NCBI RefSeq assembly: GCF_964204645.1
Contig: NC_134027.1
Coordinates: forward strand, 21,194,485-21,254,484
Direction of reading: 5' to 3'
Source of the DNA: Tubulanus polymorphus
Lineage: Eukaryota > Nemertea > Palaeonemertea > Tubulaniformes > Tubulanidae
DNA length: 60,000 nt
A program made the position numbers and the translations under genes. Under the pieces are notes generated by a model. The model searched no databases, was not told the DNA's origin, and worked only from the letters and a program-made list of their open reading frames with translations. Shown one piece after another: positions 1 to 12,464 of this stretch (its first letter is position 1; the number at the start of each line of letters is the position of its first letter).

Positions 1-427
1 TCAAAATTTAATATTTAATATTTTTCACAATATGAAAAATATTCAAATAAAATTCATATGATGTCACATATCAGAGGGTGGCTGAATAATGAGTCTTGGA
101 AACAAAACCTCTTCCAATTTATGGATGCGGAAGCTAAAACACCTGGGTGTAGTATTAGATCGTTTTATATCCTGGAATTTATCACTAAAATATTCAGACC
201 TCGACCTATACTTATAGTTTTACCGCGATTTTACGTGAATTGGCTCAATGCCAACCTCATACTGCTGACAAAGGTAAACCAAAAAGTTAACAACGTACGT
301 TTTTTTCTCACTTACGTACGTGGGGGCTCTAATTCAATGTATGCTTGGGTACAGGAGAGAGTGGAATTTTATGGAAATGAATGGTCCCTAAAATACATAC
401 ATACATCCTCTGTAACCAATGAAAAGG

Positions 428-805
428 CTATAATTCTGTAGTAGTCACATTGTCCTCCCTGAGCTTGATCACTTGTTCGGCTTTTTTTCGCGCGTACAAA
501 TAGAACATTTCGCGCACTTCCATCACGGCGTTGATTCGCCGGCGAATACTTTCCCGATACCGAACTAGGGAGTGTTCCTTCGATCGATCGAATCGCACCT
601 CCAAATGTTTCAGATTGCGATCGAGAAAATCGATCTGACGACACGCCAACTCGAACTGTTTCTCCAATTCGAGCATTCGTGTCAATATATCGATCTCCTT
701 TTCGTCGTAGATAGTCTGCTGATCGGAGACGTCGATTGCCAGCGAATCGACGTCCAATTCGTTCAACGATTCCTCGTCTATTTCGTCATCGCCAGTGCGG
801 CTCAT
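428..805 (-). CDS. Hypothetical coiled-coil protein, 125 aa
   Basis: I do not recognise this protein. It is one uninterrupted frame from an ATG at 805 to a stop at 428. The first 45 residues are strongly acidic (many D and E). Residues about 40-115 are charged and heptad-like with L, I and F spacing, consistent with a long coiled coil, and are rich in R and K towards the end. The coding stretch is clearly more GC-rich than the AT-rich DNA on either side, which supports a real gene. An AT-rich segment with ATAAA repeats lies just before the start. It could be a complete single-exon gene or the last exon of a longer one; no upstream splice acceptor was needed to reach an ATG. Function unknown. 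Confidence 0.5.
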   Translation of the reverse strand: MSRTGDDEIDEESLNELDVDSLAIDVSDQQTIYDEKEIDILTRMLELEKQFELACRQIDFLDRNLKHLEVRFDRSKEHSLVRYRESIRRRINAVMEVREMFYLYARKKAEQVIKLREDNVTTTEL

Positions 806-2243
806 TTTATTTAACGAATAAAAATCCGAATAAAAATTTATTTAACGAATAAAAATAGTCTAAACTGGCATTACACAATATCCACAATCTATCCACATGT
901 ATGCGTGTCCATCCGCAATCTAACGTATATAATCCGTGTACAGATGTTTAAAGCATCAAGTGTTAATCACCTACTCCCCAGAGGTATCCCAGTGTAAAAG
1001 TGTTAATGTAATATTCTTACATTAACTATTCAAAATCCAATTTTATACACGCGGATGACATTTTCTCGAATATCTCTATACTAGTAGTTTAGTCCGGTTC
1101 CGTAGGCAGACGAAGTATTCTCAAATATCTCTAGTGATCATAATTGTAAGTGGATTGTCTATAATCTGAACTCAATACGCTAATACACACATCTCATATA
1201 TCTCTATGCTATTAATTACTATGGGTGGAGGATATGTCTACACACTATTTGACCTGTGTCTGCTTGTACACACTTCTACAATAGTAGACAGTAAGCAACT
1301 TGTTTGGGCAATCAGCTAACACGCCACACAATTAACTACTACTCACACAAGCACAGGCAACACACATTATAATCATATCAATTCAGTATCTATAAACAAT
1401 CGTTTCTTTTAAGTTGACAACAGAAATCAAAGGCATTGGGAATACCATTTAAACCCCAGTTAAAAATGTCAAAGGTTAACTGCACATTTCAATTGGAATA
1501 ATATGTAGTTAAATACAAATGTCCAAAAACAACATTTATTTCAATCAGGAGTACCTATATATTGATTATATATATTGTTATATCGATTTGATACAAGCAT
1601 GCAGATAAGAATAAGATAAAAGTCTTAGTCGAAATTTCAATGAAACATATCTAAATAATCATTGAAATCTTTTTGCAAATGTGCAAAATGTGCCCAATAA
1701 ATAATGCGCCCAATTTCCACCAGTTTCCGAGTTATTTTATTCATTTCTTTACGTGAGAAACTATTGTTATTAATTCACTTTATTTGAATGTTAAAATACA
1801 TTCAGATAAATAGAAAAAAAGGTCTTCAATATTTTCAAACGAAATCTTTCAATGTGAAAAGGTTTCCGTGGTTTGACGATATAGAATTCATTGAGGGAAT
1901 GAAAAAAACTCTTGTTTAACTAAGAAATAAAATTTTGATTCATATAGCGATTCAGTAATTCAGGATTTTTTTTTACCTGAACGAACACAGCGTGTGCAAT
2001 GAAAGGCAACTTTCTCAAAGTGCGTCCACTTAAGCCATAAGCAATCCTGTATAAAGATAAAAGAAATTGCGCATTGATATAGATTTACCATCATTAAAGC
2101 CTTTTTAAATTACTACTTGGAGTACGGATCCATCCAGAATTTCGCAAATTTTCAATCTACTTATTTACAAGAAGTTAACTTTCTTCATTTCTTTCTTTCA
2201 AATACATTTTTTACCTCCAGTAAGTTAAATTCAGGACCCAGGA
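806..2243. other. AT-rich stretch without recognisable genes
   Basis: I see no convincing coding frame, splice-bounded exon or terminal repeat here. It is low-complexity AT-rich DNA with scattered short repeats, for example two ATTTAACGAATAAAAAT-like copies around 806-855. It may be the intergenic region upstream of the coiled-coil ORF. Confidence 0.4.
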
Positions 2244-2347
2244 CCCAGTTCCACAGTCGTGAGTTAGAGTTAACCCTAAGTTAAAGTTAGTTCATTTTCA
2301 ATGAGTTAACCCAGAGTCAAATCTTAACTCAGAACTGTGGAACTGGG
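2244..2347. repeat. Small foldback (hairpin) repeat
   Basis: CCCAGTTCCACAG at 2244 is matched by its reverse complement CTGTGGAACTGGG ending at 2347, and the similarity continues inward through GAGTTA and GTTAAC. A further direct copy of the arm follows at once. This is a short palindromic MITE-like unit; no target duplication was resolved. Confidence 0.55.
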
Positions 2348-3289
2348 CCCAGTTCCACAGTTAGAATTTGACTTCTTTCACTACTCTTGTTGAGCAATGT
2401 CATTCATAAATATTGTGATACATACCATCAAAATGAAACATCATTAACCTGACAATCCTTAGTCAAAACATTGCATTTAAAGTTCCAAATCTGAATTTGG
2501 ATATACTGTCAATACCAAGTCACTATTGAAAATCTGATGTTTAGTTATGGCACGTTAAGAATGAAAGTTTGATGGGTAGAATATGAAAGTTCGACTAGTA
2601 AGATATAAAAGTTTAACAGGTAAATTTGATGTTTCATTTCGGCAGTACATCTACGCCATAGACTGGGCAATCAATAGGCACCACAAGATCTAGGCTGCAT
2701 GAAACATATAATATAGCCATGATATTCGACTTGGATCTCTTGACATTTTAACATTTGCCTTAAAAGATGTCAGCACCAGTCAAAAACTTTGAAATCTTGA
2801 TGCAATTCATTATGGAGTAATTTTCAAAAATTTTTCCCAGCAGTTTGGGATGGGAAACTAACTATCAGTACTGATATCCCAAAACTTCTATGGAAAGCGA
2901 ATTCGTGATTAAACAAACTTACGTCGATATATGTCGTAATTTCAGACTCAATCGAGTCGTTTTGTTATCGACGAATCCCATTACTTCTAATTCTCGTAAA
3001 TTCAACAGCTTCCCCAATGGTTGTATTGGTTGTATAATAGATGTCTACAAATATAAAATCAATCAATCATGGAAAGAGTTTTATATAGCTTTTACACACT
3101 TAGATTTAATTGGACTAGCTAAACATGTCAATGAGAAACGGTCCGTTCTAAAATTTAAAACGGACGTGGATCAGTCTCGTTGGAAGGTCAAAAAATGTCA
3201 AAACTGGTCTGTCTGTTTGACCGATCAAGAAGATTTTTGAAAGGATGAAAGGAACTAACAAGGAGCCTATCGGCTTATATAGCTCCGCG

Positions 3290-4345
3290 TGTGACTTGAA
3301 GAAATAGAAGCTGCATACCTAGGGGTGCCCCCTTTTGGCCAAATCCAAAAAAGGCTCTGTACTTTGTAGGTATTGGTCCAAACACCATTCATACCAAATT
3401 TGGACTTGATCTGATCAAAACTATAGGACTAGTAGCGATCTGAAGAAATAGAAACTCCACCCCAAGGGGCACCCCTGAGGGAAGAATAAAAAAAATGGCT
3501 CTGCAACTTTATAGGCCTTGGTCCATAGAACATTCAAACCAAATTTGGAATTGATCTGATTAAAACTGTAGGACTAGTAGCGATTTGAAGAAATAGAAAC
3601 TCCACCCTAAGGGCGCCCCTAGGGGGACAATTCTAAAAAATGACTCTGTAACTTTATAGGCCTTGGTCCATAGAACATTCATACCAAATTTGGAATTGAT
3701 CTGATTAAAATTGTAGGAATAGTAGCGATTTGAAGACAAGATAAATCTATAAATAGAACTAATTTGCAAAACATCCTCTATACTTATGTAGGCATCATCC
3801 CATAGATCATTCATAAAAAGTTTAATTCAAATTTGATAAAAACTGAAGAAGGTGTAGCGATTTAAGTGAAAATCTAAAAAAATTATCCCTAATTTGCAAA
3901 ATTTATGCATAATCTAGAATATGGCTCTATACTGGTTTAGACAATCCCCTATAAAAACATTCATACTAAGTTTGAAATCCGCTGAAAATTGGAGGAGTAG
4001 CGATTGAAAGGAAAATCTAAAAAAGGCCTAATTTGCATAATTTATGCAAAATCAAAAATATGGCTCTATACTTTTGTAGGCACTCCCCAAGAGACCATTC
4101 ATATGAAGTTTGGTTGAAATCTACTGAAAACTGGAGTAGAAGTAGCAATTTAAGTGAAAATCTAAAAATAGCCCTAATTTGCATAATTTATGCAAAATCA
4201 AAAGTATGGCTCTATACTTTTGTAGGCACTCCCCCATACATCATTCGTACCAAGTTTCATCAAGATCCCATCAGAACTGTAGGACTAGTAGGGATATAAA
4301 GAAAAAGTTGACGCCGGACACCGAACACCGGACGGACGGACGGAC
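3290..4345. repeat. Degenerate tandem repeat, about 145-bp units, ending in a GACGGACGGACG tract
   Basis: A phrase like ACTAGTAGCGATTTGAAG recurs near 3427, 3571, 3716, 3849, 3990, 4139 and 4280, each time after text resembling TTTGTAGGCACTCCCC or TTATAGGCCTTGGTCCA and a CATTCATACCAAATTTG segment. The period is about 140-148 bp over roughly seven units, increasingly diverged. The array ends in GACGCCGGACACCG and a short CGGA microsatellite. It is a tandemly repeated non-coding element; the small ORFs inside it are repeat shadows. Confidence 0.65.
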
Positions 4346-4518
4346 GACGACGGTCACAGCGGAGCTAAAAATGGAATGGACTAAATTCAGAACGTTGTCA
4401 TAAGGCCGCTTTTTATCATCTAATGTCAAGACAGTTAGACCTGGCACTAATCCAGGTAGGGCTTTTAATTGCTGTAGCACCGGATCTCCAAAACTCTTTG
4501 CAAACATTTCCTAGTCAC

Positions 4519-4838
4519 TAAGATAAAAACCCGCTATGTAAAAATTAAAACCCACTATGTAAAAATAAAAATAATTCTAAAACCGAGAGTTTATTTATTC
4601 TAAAAATGTAAAATGTAAAATACACAACGTTTCGATTTCACCCTAGAGATTCATCATTAGGTGTGATTCTGTACCACACCTGACAATGATCTCTTGGGTG
4701 AAATCTAAACGTTGTTTATTTTTCATTTTAGATTTTTTGAATAAATAAACTCTCGATTTTAGAATTCTTTTAATTTCTACATAGTGGGTTTTTATCTTAT
4801 TATCCATTCACCACGTTTGAGTGTGGTTATCGTACTAT
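4519..4838. mobile_element. Foldback MITE with 14-bp target duplication
   Basis: The 14-bp sequence CATTTCCTAGTCAC occurs at 4505-4518 and again at 4839-4852, so the 320 bp between them is an insertion. Inside, an arm of about 21 bp (4519-4539) is repeated inverted at 4779-4799, and an asymmetric tail of about 39 bp follows. The centre has two facing copies of a motif ending in CGTTTCG or CTAAACGTTG. A related copy in the opposite orientation lies at 7512-7728. No coding capacity. Confidence 0.75.
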
Positions 4839-4885
4839 CATTTCCTAGTCACCTTTCAGCTCTTAGAAAGTGAAATAAAACCTAC

Positions 4886-7800
4886 CTTAACGAGTTCAGA
4901 AATACAAGAATGTAAAATCTTAAATATAGCAGCTGATGATGGGGGTCCTATATATTGTTTAATATCAGCTCGATCAACGAACGCTAAATCTATAGCACCA
5001 GTTATATTGGACGTAGTCAGTATGAGCACATTAGGATTCCTACGAGATAAATGAAAGAAACAATAAGTGCAAAAGACAGTGTTAGAATTGCATATGAAGT
5101 GCCATTGAAAAATAGCTAAAATTGTTTGATAAACCAATGATTTAACGGGCATACACCATCTACACAAAATATTGCGTAAACATTTTCAAAGGCGATATAT
5201 TCACACTTATCAAATATGCCACTAGTTCGAATTTTATTTCAGCCATTACTGAGATATACAACTTTTAAATTAGCAATTTCAGCACTTGCTCACTGTTGTT
5301 GTTAATGTTAGCAGGTGCCCGTAGGGGATTGATTTGAATGAAGCGAATCTACAAATTCACGTATTTCAACTGCACGATGACGGGCCGTCTGCGGAAGAAC
5401 TTGATGACGAAGATTCAGGTGACGTCATGCTTACCTTTTAATTTGATCAATTTGAGTTAGTAAAGCATTGACAACTCGTATAGCATCAGACGGATCGGAA
5501 CCAGATATCGAAGACTTCCGCGCTGCTGTTAGACTTTCAACCTATTCAAAAAGTAATCACCATTATTAGACTCAAATTTAACCATCATTTTGAATTATGT
5601 CTCAATATCGACCGTGTTCATTTACCTCATCAATTAACACACAAACTAAAGAATCCCTATCGTCTATCAGTTCTTGAATTTTCTGGAACATTTTCATCAC
5701 TAATTTTCCGCTCTGAAATTGTCGATTACACAGAAAATCAGTTGCATTGTCAGAATTTTCATATTTACATTTCCGTCTTAATTTTTGAACTATGTAATCA
5801 TTTGAAAAAATTTGGAAATGGAAAATAAGTGAACGTTTCAGTTCACGCCAGTTATTTTCTTAATCACTTATCAACTCTTTCACTTGCACCTGGCTGATTT
5901 CATAGTTTCTATCACTTAATAAGACGTTAAAGGAATACTTCCAAAAAGCCGCTCTTACCTCAGAGAACCATTTCGAGAATAAACTGTGGCTGTTTATCTC
6001 GACTAACTGTCCGTACCGATAGCGCTCGGATAAATTTATACACAGTTTTTGAGCTAATGCTTTACATAATGATGTCTTGCCAGTTCCAGGAGGCCCTGAA
6101 ATGAGTTTTAATCGTACTGTAAAATGGTTGTAGGTAGGTGGGATAGAATTCACACCTGTATAAATACTAAAGCCACTACAGGCATACCTAATGGATTTAT
6201 TTATACTCCTAATCTTTAATAAGCCCTATATCGACCCTATAAACCATACATATTCTGAAAGGGTGTAAGCAAGGGCTTCAATTTGCAGAATGCTTTCCAT
6301 ATGCAAATTAAGTCTTGTCATTTAAATGTGACTTAATTACAAATTCTGACTACAAGTTCTTACCCTGATTTATGAGCAAAAAATAGATCCATGAACTATG
6401 AGACTTCATCGAGAAAATCGGAAGTTCCAGGCAGTTAGGCAAAATGAACACGAGCCCCAGGTTGGGAGAAAATGTACGTTAAATTATCAAGTATAAATTT
6501 CCTGCCTTTTCAAGAAGTGTAAGTCATAACAAATAAACATGTCCCACATTTGTGCTTACGTAATTTAGAAATCAAATAAGTAATCTCTGTAAAAATATAT
6601 TACTTAGTCTCAATAATCATACAATTTGGTTCATTTTAACAAGTGCCCCGGGACACTACAACCGGCCTGTAGCTTTTTCAATCATTCCATAAAAATCATG
6701 ATAATTTGCGGATATAGTATATATTAGGAAGCTTAGTTGGTAATGGTTAGTGGATTGCCTGAAATTATTTAATTACCAGTTTACAAGAACTATTACAAGT
6801 TTTGACAGCTACATGAACCTTGATGGTATAGTCACGACATCTGATGGGATAAGAGGATTTTGTACATTCCCAATCGGGGCACAAAGTCTTACCGTGTAAA
6901 AGAATTACGCGGTTCCAGGATATCACATTACTGTCGACTTTCCTGTCGGAAAATAACAATGTTGTCCGAGCATATTGTATTAACTGAAAAGCAAGAACAA
7001 AACTATAGAAAAGAATAGAAAATAAAAGGATATGTGATGAAATACAATTTCAAATGGACTTGAATTATCAAAAACAATATGGTTAACCCATTGAGCCATA
7101 TATCTGTCGGTGCCTGAGGTGATGTTTCAAACAGGATTTAGTTTTGAAAGCCAGGCGGCAGCACGTACTGGTATTTACTTTCTCGGGTTTAGAAAGGAGT
7201 AATGTTGCGCTTATTTTAAAGTAGCAACGCTCCAATACGAGATGGCAGCTCCTATCGAAAAACGCGATAAGATAACATAGCTGATCACAGTGGCGGAGCC
7301 CATCCACTGCTGGGGCTCAATCGGATAATAATGAAACAAGAATAACTAATCATTATAAATGAAAATATAAATACTAGAAAATCTTAGTAGACTCTGCAAC
7401 ATAGTAGTAGACTCTCAACCCAGAACATCGCTTGAGTTGAAGATTTATAATTTATTTCAATTTTCTGATTTCCAATTTGGTAGAATGAGTTGCAAAGTCT
7501 AATGTACAGCATAGTACAATAACCACACTCAAACGTGGTGAATTGATGATAAAAACCCACTATGTATAAATTTAAACAATTTTAAAATCGAGAGTTTATT
7601 CATGTAAAACCGGACGATGATCTCCAGGGTGAGATCAAAACGTCGCGTATTTTAAATTTTTGATTAAATAAATTCTCGATTTAAAAAACTCCTTTAATTT
7701 GTACGTAGTGGGTTTTTATCTAATTTACTGTACAGCAACTAATGAGCATTTTGAAATATTAAATGAACATTTTTCTGAACCTGTTGCTTGATGTGAGAAT

Positions 7801-9026
7801 CAAATACTAGATTATTCCACAAGCCGTCGAATTCAGCGCACGGTAAAAGCCAATGATTGGCTGCTGCCAAATCTTCGTCATCGAGTTCTTCCGCAGACGG
7901 CCCGTCATCGTGCAGTTGAAATACGTGAATTTGTAGATTCGCTTTATCCAAATCAATCCCCTAAAACGGTATAAGGAAAACCATAGATCGCATAGAAAAT
8001 GTTTGATAGATTTTCTTTTTACAAAATTTTCATTAATGTGGGTAGAATGTGGCAATGTCCAGTTTATCTTCCTCAGGTTAGCAAACAGTAGTAGCAAACA
8101 AATGAAGACAAGTATATGTAACATTTTGCATCCGAATAATGAACAGCAAATACATGTACTCTGTAAGACTGTAAGAATTGTAGGTTCAAGTCTAGACAAG
8201 ATAACCTGTCGACTCCAAGTTTCATGGAAATTCAAAAAGAATTGCAGGCTAAATCATGCCGACAAAAGTTCAAGATGACCACCCTAGTGGCCATATTAGA
8301 TGTGTAATAATATCTATTGTCGTAGATATTTTACCTGCTCCAATTCTTGACCAAGTTTTATGGAGATCTATTAAGAATTGCAGGCTATATCTGTTATCAA
8401 TAGATTAAAGATGGCCGCCTCTAACCAGCCATATTCGATGACTGATGACTTCAATTTTCAATAGGCTAAGTGCCCAAACCTTCACACCGAGTCTTTTGGC
8501 AATCCTACTGTCAAGAAATTCAAGATAACCACCCTGGAAGCCATATCACATCAAAGTATGAATATTTTCAATAGGGGTAGACATTCCTTATACCACATTG
8601 CATGGAAATCTATCCTCAAGGTTGCAGGAACATCGTTGGGGCTTAATATAACTATAGTAAAAAAGAGGCCAAGTGTACTTGTATTCAGATGGCTGTTTAC
8701 ACACATGTGTCATGTGGATGAGTTAATGTGGTCATTGCAACGGGATGCTATCCCAGGGATGTTGGCTAGCAGTTCTGCAATGTTCAAAAACCATCAGACA
8801 TAGGCATAAACGACTGGAAAAAATTTTTGAATTGGGCAATGAAATATATTTTGCACATACCTGATAATCATAAAGGTCAGTATCACATATAGATATTGAC
8901 TGAACGTGAGTCGTTAGAAAGTCATCGCTAAATTCTCTGATGGTAAAATCTTCTCCATTCAGTGTTTTATTGTGTTGTTGTAAATGGCGTACAACATGTT
9001 CCTTGATAACTTCAGACTGAACTGTA
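4886..9026 (-). CDS. TRIP13: TRIP13 / Pachytene checkpoint protein 2 homolog (AAA+ ATPase), partial gene, seven exons
   Basis: TRIP13 is an AAA+ ATPase that remodels HORMA-domain proteins in meiotic recombination and the spindle checkpoint. Seven exons on the - strand match the family in order: 9026-8861, 7960-7781, 6983-6893, 6095-5959, 5712-5626, 5541-5435 and 5039-4886. All have GT-AG borders with compatible phases. The Walker A motif [18 protein letters not shown] is split across the 6893/6095 junction, the sensor-like ILTTSNIT and [14 protein letters not shown] lie in the last visible exon, and VLIDE (Walker B) ends exon 5712-5626. The N-terminal exon with the start codon (above 9026) and the C-terminal exons (below 4886) were not found; a repeat-rich region replaces the expected downstream exons. 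The exons themselves look intact, so the gene is probably functional and continues outside what I can recognise. Confidence 0.93.
5325..5415 (+). pseudogene. Inverted partial copy of a TRIP13 exon inside a TRIP13 intron
   Basis: About 91 bp reading on the + strand match the first half of the TRIP13 exon at 7960-7781 almost base for base, starting at the exon's acceptor-side GGGATTGATTTG and stopping at GACGAAGATT. The copy lies in the intron after exon 5541-5435 and opposite in direction to the gene. It is too short and wrongly oriented to be used as an exon. Likely a local template-switch or rearrangement product, or an assembly artefact. Confidence 0.85.
7512..7728. mobile_element. Second copy of the foldback MITE, opposite orientation, 9-bp target duplication
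   Basis: TGTACAGCA occurs at 7503-7511 and 7729-7737, bracketing a 217-bp insertion. It starts with the TAGTACAATAACCACACTC tail that ends the 4519-4838 element in reverse, and has the same GATAAAAACCCACTATGT / ACGTAGTGGGTTTTTATC arms. It is internally shorter. It lies in a TRIP13 intron. Confidence 0.7.
8160..8700. repeat. Degenerate intronic repeat
   Basis: Phrases like AAGAATTGCAGGCTA, GTTCAAGATGACCACCCT and GCCATATTAGATG recur two or three times at about 170-180 bp spacing. It lies in the first visible TRIP13 intron. No coding frame is convincing. Confidence 0.4.
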
Positions 9027-9490
9027 CTGAAATGCAGGTAAGCAAAACTAAATTATTTGTTCCAAAAACATGGACAATTCTTATCGCAGCAGTTACTCAA
9101 ACGTAGCATTGAACCCGAAGGCACAGAGATATCACGATTTTGTAGTGGATTTCGTCTCGTTGAACACAACATATTAGAGCATCATCTTTAGACTGAAGAA
9201 GGGTGGTAACAACCACTCGAAATATTTCTAATTTTCAAAGAAACTTTTCATTTTCGTTCACACATTGTGAGATTTTTTACTCATCGAGTCTTGTCACGCA
9301 TACTGATTCAACATATTAGAGCATTTCAGTATGCCTGCAAGCCTTTTGATTACGTAAAAAGGGCTGAATCCAGTGGGTTTTTAGACTAGACTATACTATT
9401 CACCAACTATACGTGCAATAGATCTCGAAAAGGGCTTTATGTCTTGGATAATACTTTTAGTCTTTTTCATAAGAACCATTTTTTTCAGAA

Positions 9491-10588
9491 GTGTCAGACC
9501 TTCGATGAAAAGTAGTAGTACCCAGTCCGAGGTAAAGAATCAGCTACTTGTATTCTACAGATTATTCTTTATTCTCTGATGTGACTTTGTCTTGCTGAAT
9601 GTACATTTGCTTATATAGGTGAAGCTTCAACCATAGCAAAGGCAGAGGCTTGCTGGTAATCGTCAACATTCATACCGCCCCAATGCATGTAAGTTAACCC
9701 TCTAAAGGTCGTAGCGCCCAAAAGCGCCCGTGACCGAAGACGTCCGTAGCGCCCGAAGGTACCTTGATGACTTCGGGTTCAACTACCACCCGCAAAAATT
9801 GTAGAAAATTTATTACAGCTGGTTCATATCAAATCAATTTTAAGTCACGATTTCATTTCCGGTTTGAAAAAAACCTGATGAGGAAATAGACCCTCCTATT
9901 CAGCCAGTGAATGATGATGGGACCCCTGTTACTGTTGATGATATTGTGTGGGACAGCCAATGTACTTCTCATGATCCCCAATTTGAGGAATATATGCTAG
10001 ATCCGGCTTTCACTCACGGACTTCCGATTGATGCCGAACCAATCGATTACTTCAAAACGTTTGCTGGTGATGACTTTTTTTATATGTTTTCCACAGAAAC
10101 TAATAGATATGCTGCATTCAAAAATGCAGAGGGCTTCAAAGATGTTACTGCAAATGAAATGAAGACTTTTTTAGGTGCCAAAATCATCATGGGTATCAAT
10201 AAGTGTCAGACCTTCGATGAAAAGTAGTAGTACCCAGTCCGAGGTAAAGAATCAGCTACTTGTATTCTACAGATTATTCTTTATTCTCTGATGTGACTTT
10301 GTCTTGCTGAATGTACATTTGCTTATATAGGTGAAGCTTCAACCATAGCAAAGGCAGAGGCTTGCTGGTAATCGTCAACATTCATACCGCCCCAATGCAT
10401 GTAAGTTAACCCTCTAAAGGTCGTAGCGCCCAAAAGCGCCCGTGACCGAAGACGTCCGTAGCGCCCGAAGGTACCTTGATGACTTCGGGTTCAACTACCA
10501 CTCGCAAAAGTTGTAGAAAATTTATTACAGCTGGTTCATATCAAATCAATTTTAAGTCACGATTTCATTTCCGGTTTGAAAAAAACCT
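9491..10588. repeat. Tandem partial duplication of the piggyBac 5' region
   Basis: The 386-bp segment 9491-9876 is repeated at 10203-10588 with very few changes, an offset of 712 bp. Each copy includes TTAA followed by CCCTCTAAAGGTC (TTAA at 9694-9697 and 10406-10409), the expected target site and 5' terminus of a piggyBac element. Just before the TTAA, on the - strand, is a short open segment starting MHWGGMNVDDYQQASAF that ends in a stop; it may be a fragment of the gene originally hit, and I do not recognise it. Confidence 0.8.
9877..10202 (+). pseudogene. PiggyBac transposase N-terminal fragment (duplicated)
   Basis: This stretch is nearly identical to 10899-11222 inside the longer transposase frame and encodes the same residues, starting near DEEIDPPIQPVNDDG and ending at GAKIIMGINK. 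It lacks the first acidic exon-like part and everything after. It was produced by the 712-bp tandem duplication together with an internal deletion of about 310 bp. Confidence 0.85.
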
Positions 10589-10723
10589 ATTCCTATTCAA
10601 GTTTTCGAGTAAAATTGTGTTTTTGAAACCTGATTTTTTTCATTTTTCAAGCGAAATTGACATTTTTATAAACTCAATAAAGGTTAATAAAAATGTCAAT
10701 TTCGCTTACAGTCAATCAATGAA

Positions 10724-12464
10724 ATGGATGTGGACGTAAATGACGAAGAATTTAACATTTCTGGGTCCGATTCTGAGAGACAATCGTCGTCGGATTCAGA
10801 TGATAATCCGGATGAATCAGGTGATGAGGATCGTGACCCCGAGGATTTTGAGAACGAATCGGACATCCACACGGATTCTGAGGATGATATAAATTCTGAT
10901 GAGGAAATAGACCCTCCTATTCAGCCAGTGAATGATGATGGGACCCCTGTTACTGTTGATGATATTGTGTGGGACAGCCAATGTATTTCTCATGATCCCC
11001 AATTTGAGGAATATATGCTAGATCCGGCTTTCACTCACGGACTTCCGATTGATGCCGAACCAATCGATTACTTCAAAACGTTTGCTGGTGATGACTTTTT
11101 TTATATGTTTTCCACAGAAACTAATAGATATGCTGCATTCAAAAATGCAGAGGGCTTCAAAGATGTTACTGCAAATGAAATGAAGACTTTTTTAGGTGCC
11201 AAAATCATCATGGGTATCAATAAACTGCCCGTACTTGATATGTATTGGTCGACTGATGACGCGTTGGGTAATGCGTATATTCAGCGTAGCATGTCCTGTA
11301 ACCGGTTCAAATCAATTTTGAGGTATATGCATTTATCTGATTCTGAAAATGAGCCTCAGAAAGGACAACCAAACTATGATAAACTGTATAAAGCGAGACC
11401 TATCATAAACTATTTCAACGAAAAATTTCTTGCGGGCTGTGTAGCTGATCAAGACGTTTCCGTTGACGAGGCAATGGTGAAATATAAAGGTCGTTCAAGC
11501 CTCATACAGTATCAGCCTAAAAAACCCATAAAACGAGGCGTGAAAATATGGTGTGCGGCAAATTCTTTACCAGATATATGTATAAGACGCAGGTGTACTC
11601 CGGGAAACTTGATGACGGAGTAGTTGAACAAGGACTTGGGTACAAAGCAGTGATGAATGTTACTTCTGATTTACTAGATGAGTACAGACACATTTATTTT
11701 GACAATTTCTTTACTACATCTAAACTTGTTCTTGATTTGTATCATAGAAAGACATATTCATGTGGAACTATGAGATCTGACAGAAAGGGTTTTCCGCCAG
11801 ATATAAAAAAACCTAAAAAAGGGGAGACTATGTTTCGGCAAGATGGTCACCTTATGTCTACCTCCTGGCATGACAAACGTGTAGTGACAATGTTGTCCAC
11901 AAATTCTAAACCTGTGAGTCATGAAATTGTTCGAAAAAATAAAACGGGAGAAAATGAAAATATTCAAAAGTCCGAACCTATTGTTATGTACAATAAATGG
12001 GCGGTGTTGACCTTGCGGACCAATACCGTAGATATTACTCACTGGGTAGAAAAAGCAAGAAATGGTGGCGCTACATAGCTTACTTCTATTTGCAAGTTGC
12101 CATTGTTAATTCATATCTCTGTTATGATAATAATACTGCCATTGTTGTTGAAAAGCCAATGTCCTATCTTGAATATCGCCTGTTACTTGGTAAGCAACTA
12201 ATCGGTGGTGCCGTAACCCCTGCCAGGCGCAAACAATTGAAGAGGCAACGGGTTGAAAGGACATTAGATGCTGCAAATGTCTCTGGCCACCAGCTTGTGA
12301 AGTTTGATGGGCGTAAACGGGTGTGCATTCATTGCAGTAAGTTGGGTCGCAAAGCTCCGAGCAGCGGTGGTATTGTGTCGTCATTTGGGTGTTCCGTCTG
12401 CCAGCAAAACCTCTGCAAAACCTCTGCAAAACCTGCTTTAACCCTTTCCATGCATCAATCATGA
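10724..12464 (+). pseudogene. PiggyBac-type transposase, two frame changes
   Basis: A cut-and-paste DDE transposase of the piggyBac superfamily (DDE_Tnp_1_7), which targets TTAA. The protein begins with a very acidic segment rich in D, E and S (residues 1-65), then the catalytic core. SVDEAMVKYKGRSS and YFDNFFTTSKLV carry the first two catalytic Asp, MGGVDLADQYRRYY the third, and a C-terminal cysteine-rich zinc module follows (CIHCSKLGRK, then CSVCQQNLC). The frame changes near 11550-11620 and near 11990-12000, so it is non-functional as assembled. The 5' terminus with TTAA is visible at 10406; I could not find a matching 3' terminus. The length is normal for the family if the breaks are ignored. 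Confidence 0.92.

Noticed and set aside
2890-3240. 116-codon ORF on the + strand
   Set aside because: No family resemblance, composition equals the surrounding AT-rich DNA, no splice or promoter context; treated as chance.
4271-4507. - strand ORF next to the TRIP13 exon as the missing C-terminal TRIP13 exon
   Set aside because: Its peptide does not match the conserved TRIP13 C-terminus and it overlaps the degenerate tandem repeat.
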